Origin: Methanosarcinaceae archaeon
GTDB lineage: Archaea > Halobacteriota > Methanosarcinia > Methanosarcinales > Methanosarcinaceae
Assembly (NCBI GenBank): GCA_030594665.1
Contig: JAUVET010000086.1
Location: 1-6,451, forward strand
DNA: 6,451 nt
Reading direction: 5' to 3'
The first letter of the stretch is position 1; every line of letters starts with the position of its first letter. Under the pieces are notes generated by a model. That model was not told where the DNA came from. It did no database searches and saw nothing but the letters and a program-made list of their open reading frames with translations. The translations under genes and the position numbers were made by a program. Positions 1 to 6,200 of the stretch are shown here, piece after piece.

Positions 1-778
1 CGGGTTCGAGGTCACCAAGGAATGCTGTGTAATCCGTACTGCTGAGCGGGTCTGAGAGCCTCAATCTTGCAGTGGCGATGGTTGCAGTTTCCTCGCCTGT
101 GTTCTTAAAAGTGATACTGAGGAGACCTGAACTGTCAGGTATCAGTTCGCTGTCCACATCTGTGACTTCAAAGTCAGCTTCTTCCTTGATGGTGATGTAA
201 ATAATATGTTTTTCATCGATATCCTGATACAGCATATTATAGTCGATCTGGTTACTGGTCGCATTGCCATCCACCTGCACATCTTTCTGGTACTGGTAAG
301 TGAGGTTCACATTCAGGGGGTACGTACCTGCGGCTGCATCATCCAACACCTTGATCTCGAACTGCAGTGGTTCGGAGACCTGCCCGGAAACGAGGGTGCC
401 CGCGCTTTGCGGTGGCGTCTTTATGTCCAGCGGTGCTCCATTCGGTTGAAGGGATGCCATAACCCCGACAGCCGTAGTGGCACTGTATTCCATCTGCTGC
501 TCTATTTTCGACAGAGCGATCTCATTAGCATCATTAGGCTCGTCCTCGGCTTCGAACCCCACGATCTTTCCCTGGTTCATGATCTGGATGAGGATGGTGG
601 AAGAGTCACCTCTCTCATACTCCGGGTTGCCTGAAGTGCTCACGATCATTTCAGGACTACCGTACACAGTAAAATAATCATCAACAAATGTCCATTTATT
701 CGGAGGCACAGTCCCGGTCTGAGACTGGACTGCGGGCAACATCAGTAGAAGGATCAGAAGGATTATGAGTTTTCTCAA
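1..778 (-). CDS. Secreted COG1361/S-layer-type Ig-like protein, C-terminus cut by the window edge
   Basis: I translated this frame by hand: 259 codons run open from a TTG at 778 to the left edge. Residues 2-20 form a signal peptide (a basic RK pair, then a run of I/L, then PAVQSQ). Next come PPNKWTFVDDYF, LTYQYQKDVQVDG (residues 159-171) and FLGDLEP (253-259). It is a clear paralogue of the next gene upstream (851-1915), and by comparison about 90 residues are missing, including any C-terminal membrane anchor. The domains resemble the extracellular beta-sandwich modules of archaeal COG1361/S-layer proteins. Sequons are at N158 (NLT) and N172 (NAT). TTG was chosen because GGTGG lies 5 nt upstream. 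In-frame GTGs at 790 and 787 have no clear binding site, and an in-frame TAA lies further upstream. Surface location is confident; the specific role is unknown. Confidence 0.85.
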   Translation of the reverse strand, partial: MRKLIILLILLLMLPAVQSQTGTVPPNKWTFVDDYFTVYGSPEMIVSTSGNPEYERGDSSTILIQIMNQGKIVGFEAEDEPNDANEIALSKIEQQMEYSATTAVGVMASLQPNGAPLDIKTPPQSAGTLVSGQVSEPLQFEIKVLDDAAAGTYPLNVNLTYQYQKDVQVDGNATSNQIDYNMLYQDIDEKHIIYITIKEEADFEVTDVDSELIPDSSGLLSITFKNTGEETATIATARLRLSDPLSSTDYTAFLGDLEP

Positions 779-811
779 ACTAACCACCACTGATGATAGT
801 TTGCTGTTACT

Positions 812-823
812 TGGTTATAACTT
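812..823 (-). promoter_or_regulatory. Possible weak TATA box before the truncated secreted gene
   Basis: The 72-nt gap between the two paralogues contains AAGTTATAACC on the minus strand, about 35-45 nt before the TTG start. The core GTTATAAC is palindromic. It could be a TATA element giving the second gene its own transcript, or the gene may simply be read through from 851-1915. No terminator is visible in the gap. Confidence 0.3.
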
Positions 824-850
824 TTTGGTGAGGTTGGCCTGCAAACACTT

Positions 851-1915
851 TCAACGACTTTTTTTCTTCTTTCTAATCCTGAAAGCATAAACCCCAACTC
901 CGATAACACCCAAAACTCCGGCAATTCCGATCTGATATCCAGTCACTCCGACCTTTTCACCAAGTGACAACTTTTCACCCACATTCACAGGTGCTTTTAG
1001 CACGCCGGTTTCACTTGCTCCGCCGTATCTATCCTTATATTCGACTTCAGTCTCGACCCAATAGGTCTTGGGCAGGGCAGTTTTGTCCACTTCTACCCTG
1101 TATTGTGCTTCGTACGAATCACCAGGGTTGAGGGTGCCAAGGAATTCATGGTCATCGATGGCGGTGAATGGGTCAGTCACACTTATGCTGGCGACTGCAT
1201 CTTTGGCTGTCTCAGTCCCTGTGTTCTTGTATGTGATGTAAACCATGCCCTCCTTTTCGGGCACAAGTTCGGACCTGACGTTCTCGACCACAAGATTGAC
1301 ATTAGGTTTAACTTTTATTAAGATCGGTAGAGTCTGGTTCTTTGTGACATACCAAAGATCAAGTTCTTCGTCCGGGTATCCTTCCACCTGTACTTCTTTC
1401 TGGTATTGATATGTGAGAGATAAGGTCAGTTCATATGTACCTGAAGGTGCATTGTTGAATATCTCTACATCGAATCCCATTGGCCGGGACGATTCACCGC
1501 TTCTCAGAAACCCTCCCTGCACAAGACCGCTGGATATCTTCACAGGTGCCCCATTATTATTTTCAAGGGTGGCCTGGATATTTATTGCTGTGGTGACATC
1601 ATCTTCCAGATGTAACTCCTTTTTGGCGTCCATAGACTCATTGGATGTTGGTATTCTTTCATTCTCGAATCCAAGTATTTCGCCCTCATTTTTCAACTGG
1701 ATGAATATCCGGGATGTTTCCCCGTTCTCGAATTCAGGATCCCCTATCAAAGAGGCATGCAATTCCGGTTCTCCGAACACATCGTAATAATCTTTTGTAA
1801 ATTCCCATATGTTAGGTGGAAAAGTTTCAGAATGAACAGCGGGGGCGGTCGCTAATATCAAGAATATTGCACATACGTATAAGTGCAAGTATAAGTCTGA
1901 CATCCTTTTCCCCAT
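851..1915 (-). CDS. Secreted, membrane-anchored COG1361/S-layer-type Ig-like protein (354 aa)
   Basis: An N-terminal signal peptide (KR near the start, hydrophobic stretch about 13-26, AVHSE cleavage-like site near 29) is followed by two beta-rich modules, roughly 35-185 and 200-310. A C-terminal hydrophobic helix (about 328-346) ends in RIRKKKKSR, so the protein should sit outside the cell with a single C-terminal anchor. The second module has the conserved-looking YKNTGTETAKDA and FLGTLNPGDSYEA signatures of COG1361/CARDB-like domains, known from archaeal envelope proteins and from proteins encoded next to MacB-like exporters. Sequons are at N92 (NES) and N193 (NQT). Its paralogue follows 72 nt downstream. 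ATG 1915 supplies the basic n-region; ATG 1903 is an alternative start. Ligand and function are unknown. Confidence 0.88.
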   Translation of the reverse strand: MGKRMSDLYLHLYVCAIFLILATAPAVHSETFPPNIWEFTKDYYDVFGEPELHASLIGDPEFENGETSRIFIQLKNEGEILGFENERIPTSNESMDAKKELHLEDDVTTAINIQATLENNNGAPVKISSGLVQGGFLRSGESSRPMGFDVEIFNNAPSGTYELTLSLTYQYQKEVQVEGYPDEELDLWYVTKNQTLPILIKVKPNVNLVVENVRSELVPEKEGMVYITYKNTGTETAKDAVASISVTDPFTAIDDHEFLGTLNPGDSYEAQYRVEVDKTALPKTYWVETEVEYKDRYGGASETGVLKAPVNVGEKLSLGEKVGVTGYQIGIAGVLGVIGVGVYAFRIRKKKKSR

Positions 1916-1965
1916 AGATGTACCCCAACATTGTTCGATATTCTGGTCCTATCTAGACTTTGAAT

Positions 1966-1976
1966 GCAATATATGA
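1966..1976 (-). promoter_or_regulatory. TATA box upstream of the secreted Ig-like protein gene
   Basis: The minus strand reads TCATATATTGC about 52-60 nt before ATG 1915. A start about 25 nt downstream would give a 5' leader near 30 nt. It is the best archaeal TATA candidate in the 178-base gap 1916-2093 for the pair of secreted genes. Confidence 0.5.
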
Positions 1977-1989
1977 TAGGTCTTTCCAC

Positions 1990-2011
1990 AATTTTAATTT
2001 TAATTTTAATT
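1990..2011. repeat. Short tandem repeat, AATTTT unit, about 3.7 copies
   Basis: Three perfect AATTTT units followed by AATT lie in the gap between the methyltransferase stop (2094) and the secreted-protein start (1915). The tract sits just upstream, on the minus strand, of the TATA candidate at 1966-1976. It is a small microsatellite of a kind prone to slippage. Confidence 0.75.
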
Positions 2012-2093
2012 CTGGGAAGGAGATTAATTACTATAAGTCTTTACGAAAAGATCAGGTAAATACGCTTTTTTGAAAAATACCATTCAGCAAAAG

Positions 2094-2804
2094 TCACAGC
2101 CTTTTAGTGCACACATAAACTGCCATAAAACCATCTGAATAATCGACTTCATCGATATAGAATCCTGCTCTTTTAAGCAATTCTTCCATAATCCAGTCAA
2201 AAGTTGAATATTCCTCTCGAATTGCAACAATAGAATCTTTTGCCATATCCTCCCCTGCAACTTCTCCGATCCTGTCAACCCAGTTATCGAAAAAACTGCT
2301 GTGTTCCTTGACATCAAAGGAGTAAACAGTGTCCCGTAAGTAGAATTTTCCCCCATCTTTAAGCATTTCGAACGCACGGCTCAAAGCGATCATTTTCCAA
2401 AAATCAGGTAGATGATGCAATGCTAGTTGTGATACAATTGAATCCAGTGGTTCCTCGCGATGTTCATAGGTCAGGAATCCGGCATGGTGGTATTCAATAT
2501 TTTTCACACCCTGCATTTCCGCTTTTCTCTTTGCGAAATCCAGCATCACAGATGACACATCAGCAGCAATGACCTTCTTGCAATGTTTTGCGGCCCCTAT
2601 TGCAAAATCTCCCGTTCCGGTTCCAAACTCGAGAATTGAATGATCTTTAGTAATACCTAGACAATTGATGATGGTCTCAATTTCGTTTTTGATATTTCTT
2701 AATTTTTGCATTCTGGTGTCATAAGCCATAACCTCTGAGATGTCTGTATAGTCAGTGCCAACTTGCCGCATCTCGTTGTATTGCCATTTTGGGTAGGTGG
2801 CCAC
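2094..2804 (-). CDS. Class I SAM-dependent methyltransferase (236 aa)
   Basis: This is a soluble Rossmann-fold methyltransferase that should transfer a methyl group from S-adenosylmethionine to an unknown acceptor. Motif I is ILEFGTGTG (57-65), the glycine-rich SAM loop. VIAADVS (78-84) supplies the acidic residue (D82) that usually binds the ribose. DSIVSQLALHHLPDF (121-135) matches motif III with its characteristic HH, and LKDGGKFYLRD (148-158) is the following strand and loop. About 55 N-terminal residues form a helical cap. The length is normal for the methyltransferase 11/25 families. The start is GTG at 2804, preceded by a strong GGGTGA with 4 nt spacing; an ATG 2 nt upstream is in another frame and gives only a short ORF. 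It follows the small gene 2842-3159 by 37 nt, suggesting one operon. Neither sequence nor neighbours identify the substrate. Confidence 0.93.
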   Translation of the reverse strand: MATYPKWQYNEMRQVGTDYTDISEVMAYDTRMQKLRNIKNEIETIINCLGITKDHSILEFGTGTGDFAIGAAKHCKKVIAADVSSVMLDFAKRKAEMQGVKNIEYHHAGFLTYEHREEPLDSIVSQLALHHLPDFWKMIALSRAFEMLKDGGKFYLRDTVYSFDVKEHSSFFDNWVDRIGEVAGEDMAKDSIVAIREEYSTFDWIMEELLKRAGFYIDEVDYSDGFMAVYVCTKRL

Positions 2805-2841
2805 ATCTTCACCCTTCTCTTGTTGGTTTTATCGAGGATTT

Positions 2842-3159
2842 CTATCGATTGCGCTTTGCCTTCTTTGCGATCTGGGATGCGTAATAATTTATGCACATTT
2901 GGGAATAGTCCAGTGACTTTGGGGTCATATGGCTCACAATCTCATCCAGGTTTCTTTCAGGTTCTTTGCTTTGTGCTGGAATTCCATATTTTTCATTATG
3001 CTTTGACACAGTGTCAAGCATGATATGTTGAAGTTCCACAACATCAAATTTCTCTTTTTCTGACAGTTTGTCAAAATCATCCGTGAGACTTTGAATGCGG
3101 TCTCTATTTTCATCAGATACTTCTATTGTAGATATCGGGTTGATAAGTTTATGTTCCAT
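2842..3159 (-). CDS. Small hypothetical protein (105 aa), soluble and mostly helical
   Basis: I do not recognise this family. The protein is charged and has no signal peptide or membrane segment. Residues about 15-55 read as amphipathic helices (DENRDRIQSLTDDF, LSEKEKFDVVELQHIMLD). A loop containing PAQSKEPE follows, then another helical stretch ending in a basic tail, KKAKRNR. The frame stays open to a GTG at 3204, which would give 120 residues. I prefer ATG 3159 because GGGGTG stands 7 nt before it, whereas the GTG overlaps its own purine-rich stretch with no usable spacing. The methyltransferase starts 37 nt after the stop with its own good ribosome binding site, so the two are probably co-transcribed. 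A partner or regulatory role toward the methyltransferase is only inferred from position. Confidence 0.75.
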   Translation of the reverse strand: MEHKLINPISTIEVSDENRDRIQSLTDDFDKLSEKEKFDVVELQHIMLDTVSKHNEKYGIPAQSKEPERNLDEIVSHMTPKSLDYSQMCINYYASQIAKKAKRNR

Positions 3160-3215
3160 TAGTGCCACCCCATGGATTATTTTGTCCAACACTTTTTGGA
3201 ACACCCCTCGTAACC

Positions 3216-3251
3216 AAAAAAGCAGACTATAAAATCTTATTTTTTTATAGT
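3216..3251 (-). terminator. AT-rich hairpin and T-run after the glycosyltransferase gene
   Basis: Nine-base arms ACTATAAAA (3226-3234) and TTTTATAGT (3243-3251) enclose an 8-nt loop. On the minus strand they are followed, 4 nt later, by six Ts (3221-3216). The position, about 20 nt past the stop at 3273, fits termination of the glycosyltransferase transcript. The stem is all A/T apart from one pair, so it would be weak, and the T-run may do most of the work. It overlaps the promoter candidate for the next gene. Confidence 0.4.
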
Positions 3252-3260
3252 ATATAAAAT
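3229..3260 (-). promoter_or_regulatory. Promoter region for the small gene/methyltransferase operon
   Basis: Two TATA-like elements lie on the minus strand: TTTATATAC (3258-3250) and ATTTTATAG (3236-3228). The first would start transcription near 3225-3230, giving a leader of about 70 nt to ATG 3159. The second would start near 3205, giving about 45 nt. The sequence alone does not choose between them. Confidence 0.45.
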
Positions 3261-3272
3261 GAACGTCTGTGA

Positions 3273-4190
3273 TTACTTCTTCTCATCCTTTTCTGCCCGG
3301 ACAGCGCGCATCGTTTCCCTGTGAAGTGAAACGATAAGGTCACTGAGCACCCCGAAAATAAACATCTGGAATCCGGCAATGATGAGCAATGCCGTTAACA
3401 TCGTCATAGGTATGCGGGTTGTGCCGTGCATCCACTCATTCACAACAAACAATCCGACACCGGAACCGATGACAATAAGTATCGCACCGAGAACTCCAAA
3501 ATAGAAAAGCGGATTGTGCATCTTTGCCAGTTTGTATATTGTCATTCCGATCTTAAAACCATCCTTCATTGGGTTTAATTTAGTTGCAGCCTTTGAGTGT
3601 CTTGCTAAATATGTAATAGGAACTTCAATGGTCTTCAAATCCTTTTTAATACACTCGACCGTAATCTCGGTTTCGGTTTCAAATCCCATCTTGTTAAGTT
3701 CAAGGGATCTCACGGCATCACGCGTGAATGCCCTGTATCCTGTAAGGATATCATTCAGCCACTCGCCGTATGCGAAACCGAATATCTTGTTGAGAACACG
3801 GTTTCCAAAAAGGTTTAAGCGTGTGAATGCAGCAGGCTCATAATTAGCCTGCCTGTTACCCATTACATGGTCTGCCTCTCCATTTCGCACGGGTCCAAGA
3901 ACTGCATGCACATCGCTTGCAAGATACGTACCGTCCCCATCGATCATCACGATATAATCGCTGTCAATAAGTCGAAACGCATCCTGTAGGGCTTGTCCCT
4001 TGCCTTTTCCGCTCTGGACAACGACCTTTGCTCCTTGTGCTTCCGCGAACTCGACTGTTTTGTCGGTACTGTGCCCATCTATGACCAGTATATTGTCAAA
4101 TCCCTCTGCCCTGAAATCCTTTATAAGCTGCTCGATAGTAGCAGCCTCATTGAGGGTCGGTATCAGGATACAGACATCTTCATTTGGCAA
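3273..4190 (-). CDS. aglJ: AglJ-like dolichyl-phosphate glycosyltransferase, GT2 family (305 aa)
   Basis: This membrane-bound family 2 glycosyltransferase most likely adds the first sugar to dolichyl phosphate at the inner face of the membrane, priming N-glycosylation of S-layer proteins, as AglJ does in Haloferax. Visible motifs are PTLNEA (11-16), VIDGHSTDKT (36-45), the DxD-like metal site in DGDGTY (84-89), GNR (111-113), DILTGYRAF (147-155) and GFETETE (169-175). Two C-terminal helices follow at about 228-250 and 262-286, with a charged tail. The length is normal for AglJ-type enzymes. The start is TTG 4190: an in-frame TGA lies about 25 nt upstream and no other start codon precedes the first motif. 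AGGA sits 9 nt before it. The sugar donor cannot be read from sequence, and a related dolichyl-phosphate sugar synthase is the main alternative. Confidence 0.92.
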   Translation of the reverse strand: MPNEDVCILIPTLNEAATIEQLIKDFRAEGFDNILVIDGHSTDKTVEFAEAQGAKVVVQSGKGKGQALQDAFRLIDSDYIVMIDGDGTYLASDVHAVLGPVRNGEADHVMGNRQANYEPAAFTRLNLFGNRVLNKIFGFAYGEWLNDILTGYRAFTRDAVRSLELNKMGFETETEITVECIKKDLKTIEVPITYLARHSKAATKLNPMKDGFKIGMTIYKLAKMHNPLFYFGVLGAILIVIGSGVGLFVVNEWMHGTTRIPMTMLTALLIIAGFQMFIFGVLSDLIVSLHRETMRAVRAEKDEKK

Positions 4191-4194
4191 GATA

Positions 4195-4255
4195 TATCTT
4201 CCTTTGTGGTTAACTCAAATAATACAGGCAATGTGCCACAAAGGGCACAACCTGT
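4195..4255 (-). promoter_or_regulatory. Structured leader of the aglJ-like gene with two competing hairpins
   Basis: In mRNA order, hairpin 1 is ACAGG-T-TGTGCC, loop CTTTGT, GGCACA-TTG-CCTGT (4255-4224): 11 pairs around a small internal loop. Hairpin 2 pairs CCTTTGTGG (4244-4236) with CCACAAAGG (4209-4201) across 26 nt, and its 3' arm overlaps the AAAGGA ribosome binding site. The two share bases 4236-4244, so only one can form at a time. This fits an RNA switch in which hairpin 1 leaves the ribosome binding site free. The complementarity is seen directly; regulation is inferred. Confidence 0.5.
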
Positions 4256-4274
4256 GAAAAACAAACTTTCTTGT

Positions 4275-4296
4275 AATATATATTTTAAATATATAG
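4275..4296 (-). promoter_or_regulatory. TATA region for the aglJ-like gene
   Basis: A near-palindromic A/T tract, TATATTTAAAATATATA on the minus strand, lies about 90 nt before the TTG start. A transcription start about 25 nt downstream falls near 4255-4260, almost exactly where hairpin 1 of the leader begins. The gene can therefore be transcribed independently of tbp. Confidence 0.55.
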
Positions 4297-4301
4297 TGTG
4301 A

Positions 4302-4325
4302 GAAAATCCTCGCTGACGCTCGGAT
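4302..4325 (-). terminator. Probable tbp terminator hairpin followed by a T-run
   Basis: Nine nt after the tbp stop the minus strand reads ATCCGAGCGTCAGCGAGGAT and then TTTC. ATCC pairs with GGAT and GC with GC, separated by a symmetric GA/GA tandem mismatch that can form sheared pairs. The short T-run follows directly. It is markedly more GC-rich than the flanking DNA. Confidence 0.45.
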
Positions 4326-4333
4326 CTACTTGC

Positions 4334-4885
4334 TTATAAAAGTCCCATGCTGTCAAGTTGCTGTCTTACGACCTCAACTCCACCGTCGCAATCATCCGGG
4401 GATTTGCCGCCTGTGACAACCAGTTTTCCGGAACTGAAAATAAGTACGACAACCTTTGGTTCAGCAATACGGTATACAAGTCCTGGGAACTGTTCAGGCT
4501 CGTACTCGATATTCTCAAGACCAAGTCCTATTGCAATCGCATTAAGGTTCAACACTGCATGAAGGTCTGCAGATGCTACGATGTTCTGCACTGTAATTTC
4601 AGGATCATCAAGCGTCTCCTGATCAATTCCATTGAGTTTCTTTCCTAAGTTCTTAATGACAGTGTGCACATCCGCAACATTCTTTGCACCGGTGCATACC
4701 ACTTTTCCGGATGTGAAAATAAGAAACGCTGCTTTTGGATCAGTGACCCTGTAGACAAGTCCCGGGAACTTCTGCTTGTTATATTCTGCACCTTCAAATT
4801 CAGATTCGATCTTTATCAGATCAAACTCTTCCGCAAGTTTGGTGGATGCGACCACATTCTCGATCTTGATATTATATTCCGTCAT
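4334..4885 (-). CDS. tbp: TATA-box binding protein TBP (183 aa)
   Basis: This is the archaeal general transcription factor that binds and bends the TATA box and recruits TFB and RNA polymerase. The saddle fold is visible as two direct repeats, about residues 4-85 and 96-180. Each has an FPGLVYR strand (40-46 and 133-139) and an LIF(T/S)SGK strand (55-61 and 148-154) followed by a V(C/V)TG(A/G)K segment. The four DNA-intercalating phenylalanines correspond to F40, F57, F133 and F150, all present. The length is normal and no acidic C-terminal tail extends beyond GLL. The start is ATG 4885, with GAGG 7 nt upstream. A TTG two codons earlier (4891) is too close to that site. Methanosarcinales often encode several TBPs, and this window cannot show which copy this is. 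Confidence 0.98.
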   Translation of the reverse strand: MTEYNIKIENVVASTKLAEEFDLIKIESEFEGAEYNKQKFPGLVYRVTDPKAAFLIFTSGKVVCTGAKNVADVHTVIKNLGKKLNGIDQETLDDPEITVQNIVASADLHAVLNLNAIAIGLGLENIEYEPEQFPGLVYRIAEPKVVVLIFSSGKLVVTGGKSPDDCDGGVEVVRQQLDSMGLL

Positions 4886-4925
4886 TGTCAATCCTCAGTA
4901 AATTAGTTAATATGTGATATTAATG

Positions 4926-4968
4926 CTATTTAAAAGCAAAGGTTATATTCGCAATTCCTTATATATAC
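4926..4968 (-). promoter_or_regulatory. tbp promoter, two TATA candidates
   Basis: The minus strand carries GTATATATAAGG (4968-4957), a near-ideal archaeal TATA box, and nearer the gene GCTTTTAAATAGC (4936-4924). They predict leaders of about 50 nt and about 20 nt. Since the product is TBP itself, autoregulation is possible but not shown. Confidence 0.5.
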
Positions 4969-5007
4969 TTATACCCACAAACTTATATATCAATTTAAAA
5001 CACTTAT
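4958..5007. repeat. Short direct repeats in the divergent tbp/membrane-protein region
   Basis: CTTATATAT occurs twice (4958-4966 and 4982-4990, 24 nt apart). The shorter ACTTAT occurs three times (4967-4972, 4981-4986, 5002-5007). They lie between the two divergent promoters. They may be operator half-sites, but A/T-rich sequence makes chance repeats likely. Confidence 0.35.
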
Positions 5008-5038
5008 CTAAAAGCACATAATTTTGTAATATTGGTTC

Positions 5039-5058
5039 AGTATTTAAATATATATTTG
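5039..5058 (+). promoter_or_regulatory. TATA box for the membrane protein/MoxR operon
   Basis: AGTATTTAAATATATATTTG lies about 40-58 nt before the TTG start at 5097. Transcription would begin near 5075-5080, leaving a leader of about 20 nt that contains the GAGGGATGA ribosome binding site. Confidence 0.5.
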
Positions 5059-5096
5059 TATTTATCAGATCAATTTGGTTAATAGAGGGATGAATT

Positions 5097-6191
5097 TTGG
5101 AAAAAACTAATGTCGTAGTTTCTGATGACCGGATGAAACGTCTTGCACCGGTTGTTGTCTTCTTGATAGGAATAATGGATATAATTTTATCTTCGGTTTT
5201 TGCACAGTCCGGGTATAATTTTGCAATATTTACTGCCCTGATGATTTTAACTGGTGCATCAGTGCCTTTCATCAGGATGCTAAAAATCCGCTCATACAAG
5301 GTTATAGCTTACATTTATATTGGTTTTGCAGCATACTGGGTAGTAGGTACAGCTTACAATGATCCGAATGTAATGTTCGGGGAATTCTTACCGGTGGTAA
5401 TTTTTGCACTTGCAAATGCTGTAGCAATATTAATTTCTATAGTGGATGGGCGTAATAGTGGCTATATCTACAGCAGTATGGGATTTACGGTTGTAATTTA
5501 CAACATTTTAATTGAAGGAAACTTAGATTACGTTGGCGGAAAACCCGATGTGTTGCTCTTTGTAGCTGTGCTCTGGATGCTAATACCAATGTTGTGGTGT
5601 TATTCACTCTCCGAAACTACATCGAGATTGACATTCAATGCCAAGAAACGATTTATCTCAACAGTGATAACTGGAATATCTGTACTTCCAATATATCTGC
5701 TGCTTGGGCTTGTCATCATCACAAGTCAGGGGGCACGTACATTTAATATTCCTTCAATTTCATCGATAGGACAGTTCTTTTCCTCAAATCCACAGCTCAC
5801 TGAAATACTTATTGGTGCAAGCTGGTTCTACATGCTCGCACACACGATCGCAGTATTAATTGCATTTTTCTCAAATGAGTTGGTATTGCATGCTTTCAAG
5901 ATCAAGAAGGAGATCAATGACGAAAATGAGATCATCTACAGTGTGGAGAAAAAAGTGGTAGAACAAAAAGTCGAGACAGAAGACCCTTACAAAAATATAA
6001 TCAAGGAGATGAGATCGTTCAAAAAAGAATTTAGTGCTGGCAAGGTTAATCGCCTTGCAGCGACCCAGAAGATTGGTAAGATCCGAAATGAGATGGAATT
6101 ATTGGTAGCAAAATACCATCACGGTTCAAAGGAATCGGCAGAAAAACTGCTGAAGGAAATTGAAAAAGAAATTGAGTTTGCGTTCAGGTAG
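5097..6191 (+). CDS. Eight-helix membrane protein with charged cytoplasmic tail (364 aa), family not recognised
   Basis: I do not recognise this family. Hydrophobic segments lie at about 16-35, 41-60, 67-86, 95-117, 123-139, 151-170, 187-209 and 236-259. They predict eight membrane helices with both ends in the cytoplasm, supported by KR before helix 1 and by KIKKE after helix 8. The last ~98 residues (267-364) are strongly charged and helical, with coiled-coil-like stretches at 283-312 and 345-362. No signal peptide, transporter motif or catalytic motif is evident. The start is TTG 5097 after GAGGGATGA; ATG 5133 (M13) lacks such a site. The stop overlaps the ribosome binding site of the MoxR gene, which starts 9 nt later, so the two are surely one operon. 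The cytoplasmic tail could be the contact point for that ATPase, which is inference from position. Confidence 0.88.
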   Translation: MEKTNVVVSDDRMKRLAPVVVFLIGIMDIILSSVFAQSGYNFAIFTALMILTGASVPFIRMLKIRSYKVIAYIYIGFAAYWVVGTAYNDPNVMFGEFLPVVIFALANAVAILISIVDGRNSGYIYSSMGFTVVIYNILIEGNLDYVGGKPDVLLFVAVLWMLIPMLWCYSLSETTSRLTFNAKKRFISTVITGISVLPIYLLLGLVIITSQGARTFNIPSISSIGQFFSSNPQLTEILIGASWFYMLAHTIAVLIAFFSNELVLHAFKIKKEINDENEIIYSVEKKVVEQKVETEDPYKNIIKEMRSFKKEFSAGKVNRLAATQKIGKIRNEMELLVAKYHHGSKESAEKLLKEIEKEIEFAFR

Positions 6192-6200
6192 TGATAAAAA

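Noticed and set aside
206..634. Plus-strand 142-codon open frame
   Set aside because: It lies wholly inside the minus-strand secreted protein gene, whose translation aligns with its paralogue. The plus-strand peptide has no recognisable domain.
1413..1787. Plus-strand 124-codon open frame
   Set aside because: It is antisense to the well-supported secreted protein at 851-1915, with no ribosome binding site or family signature.
2084..2377. Minus-strand 97-codon frame inside the methyltransferase
   Set aside because: It is a frame-shifted shadow of the methyltransferase, whose motifs are all in the other frame. There is no sign of a real frameshift.
4224..4255. The 11-pair hairpin considered as a factor-independent terminator for tbp
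   Set aside because: It lies about 80 nt past the tbp stop, downstream of the TATA region for the next gene, and has no T-run after it on the minus strand. A leader structure fits better.
4358..4906. Several plus-strand frames opposite tbp, considered as an overlapping antisense gene
   Set aside because: They mirror the two internal repeats of TBP and carry no independent start signals or domains.
5090..5110. Six-codon ATG ORF overlapping the TTG start of the membrane protein, considered as an upstream regulatory ORF
   Set aside because: Its ATG lies inside the purine-rich ribosome binding site, with no room for its own site. It is probably chance.
4943..5299. Minus-strand 118-codon open frame across the divergent promoter region
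   Set aside because: It runs through the TATA elements and the start of the eight-helix membrane protein gene, and its translation is low-complexity I/K/N-rich sequence from A/T-rich DNA.
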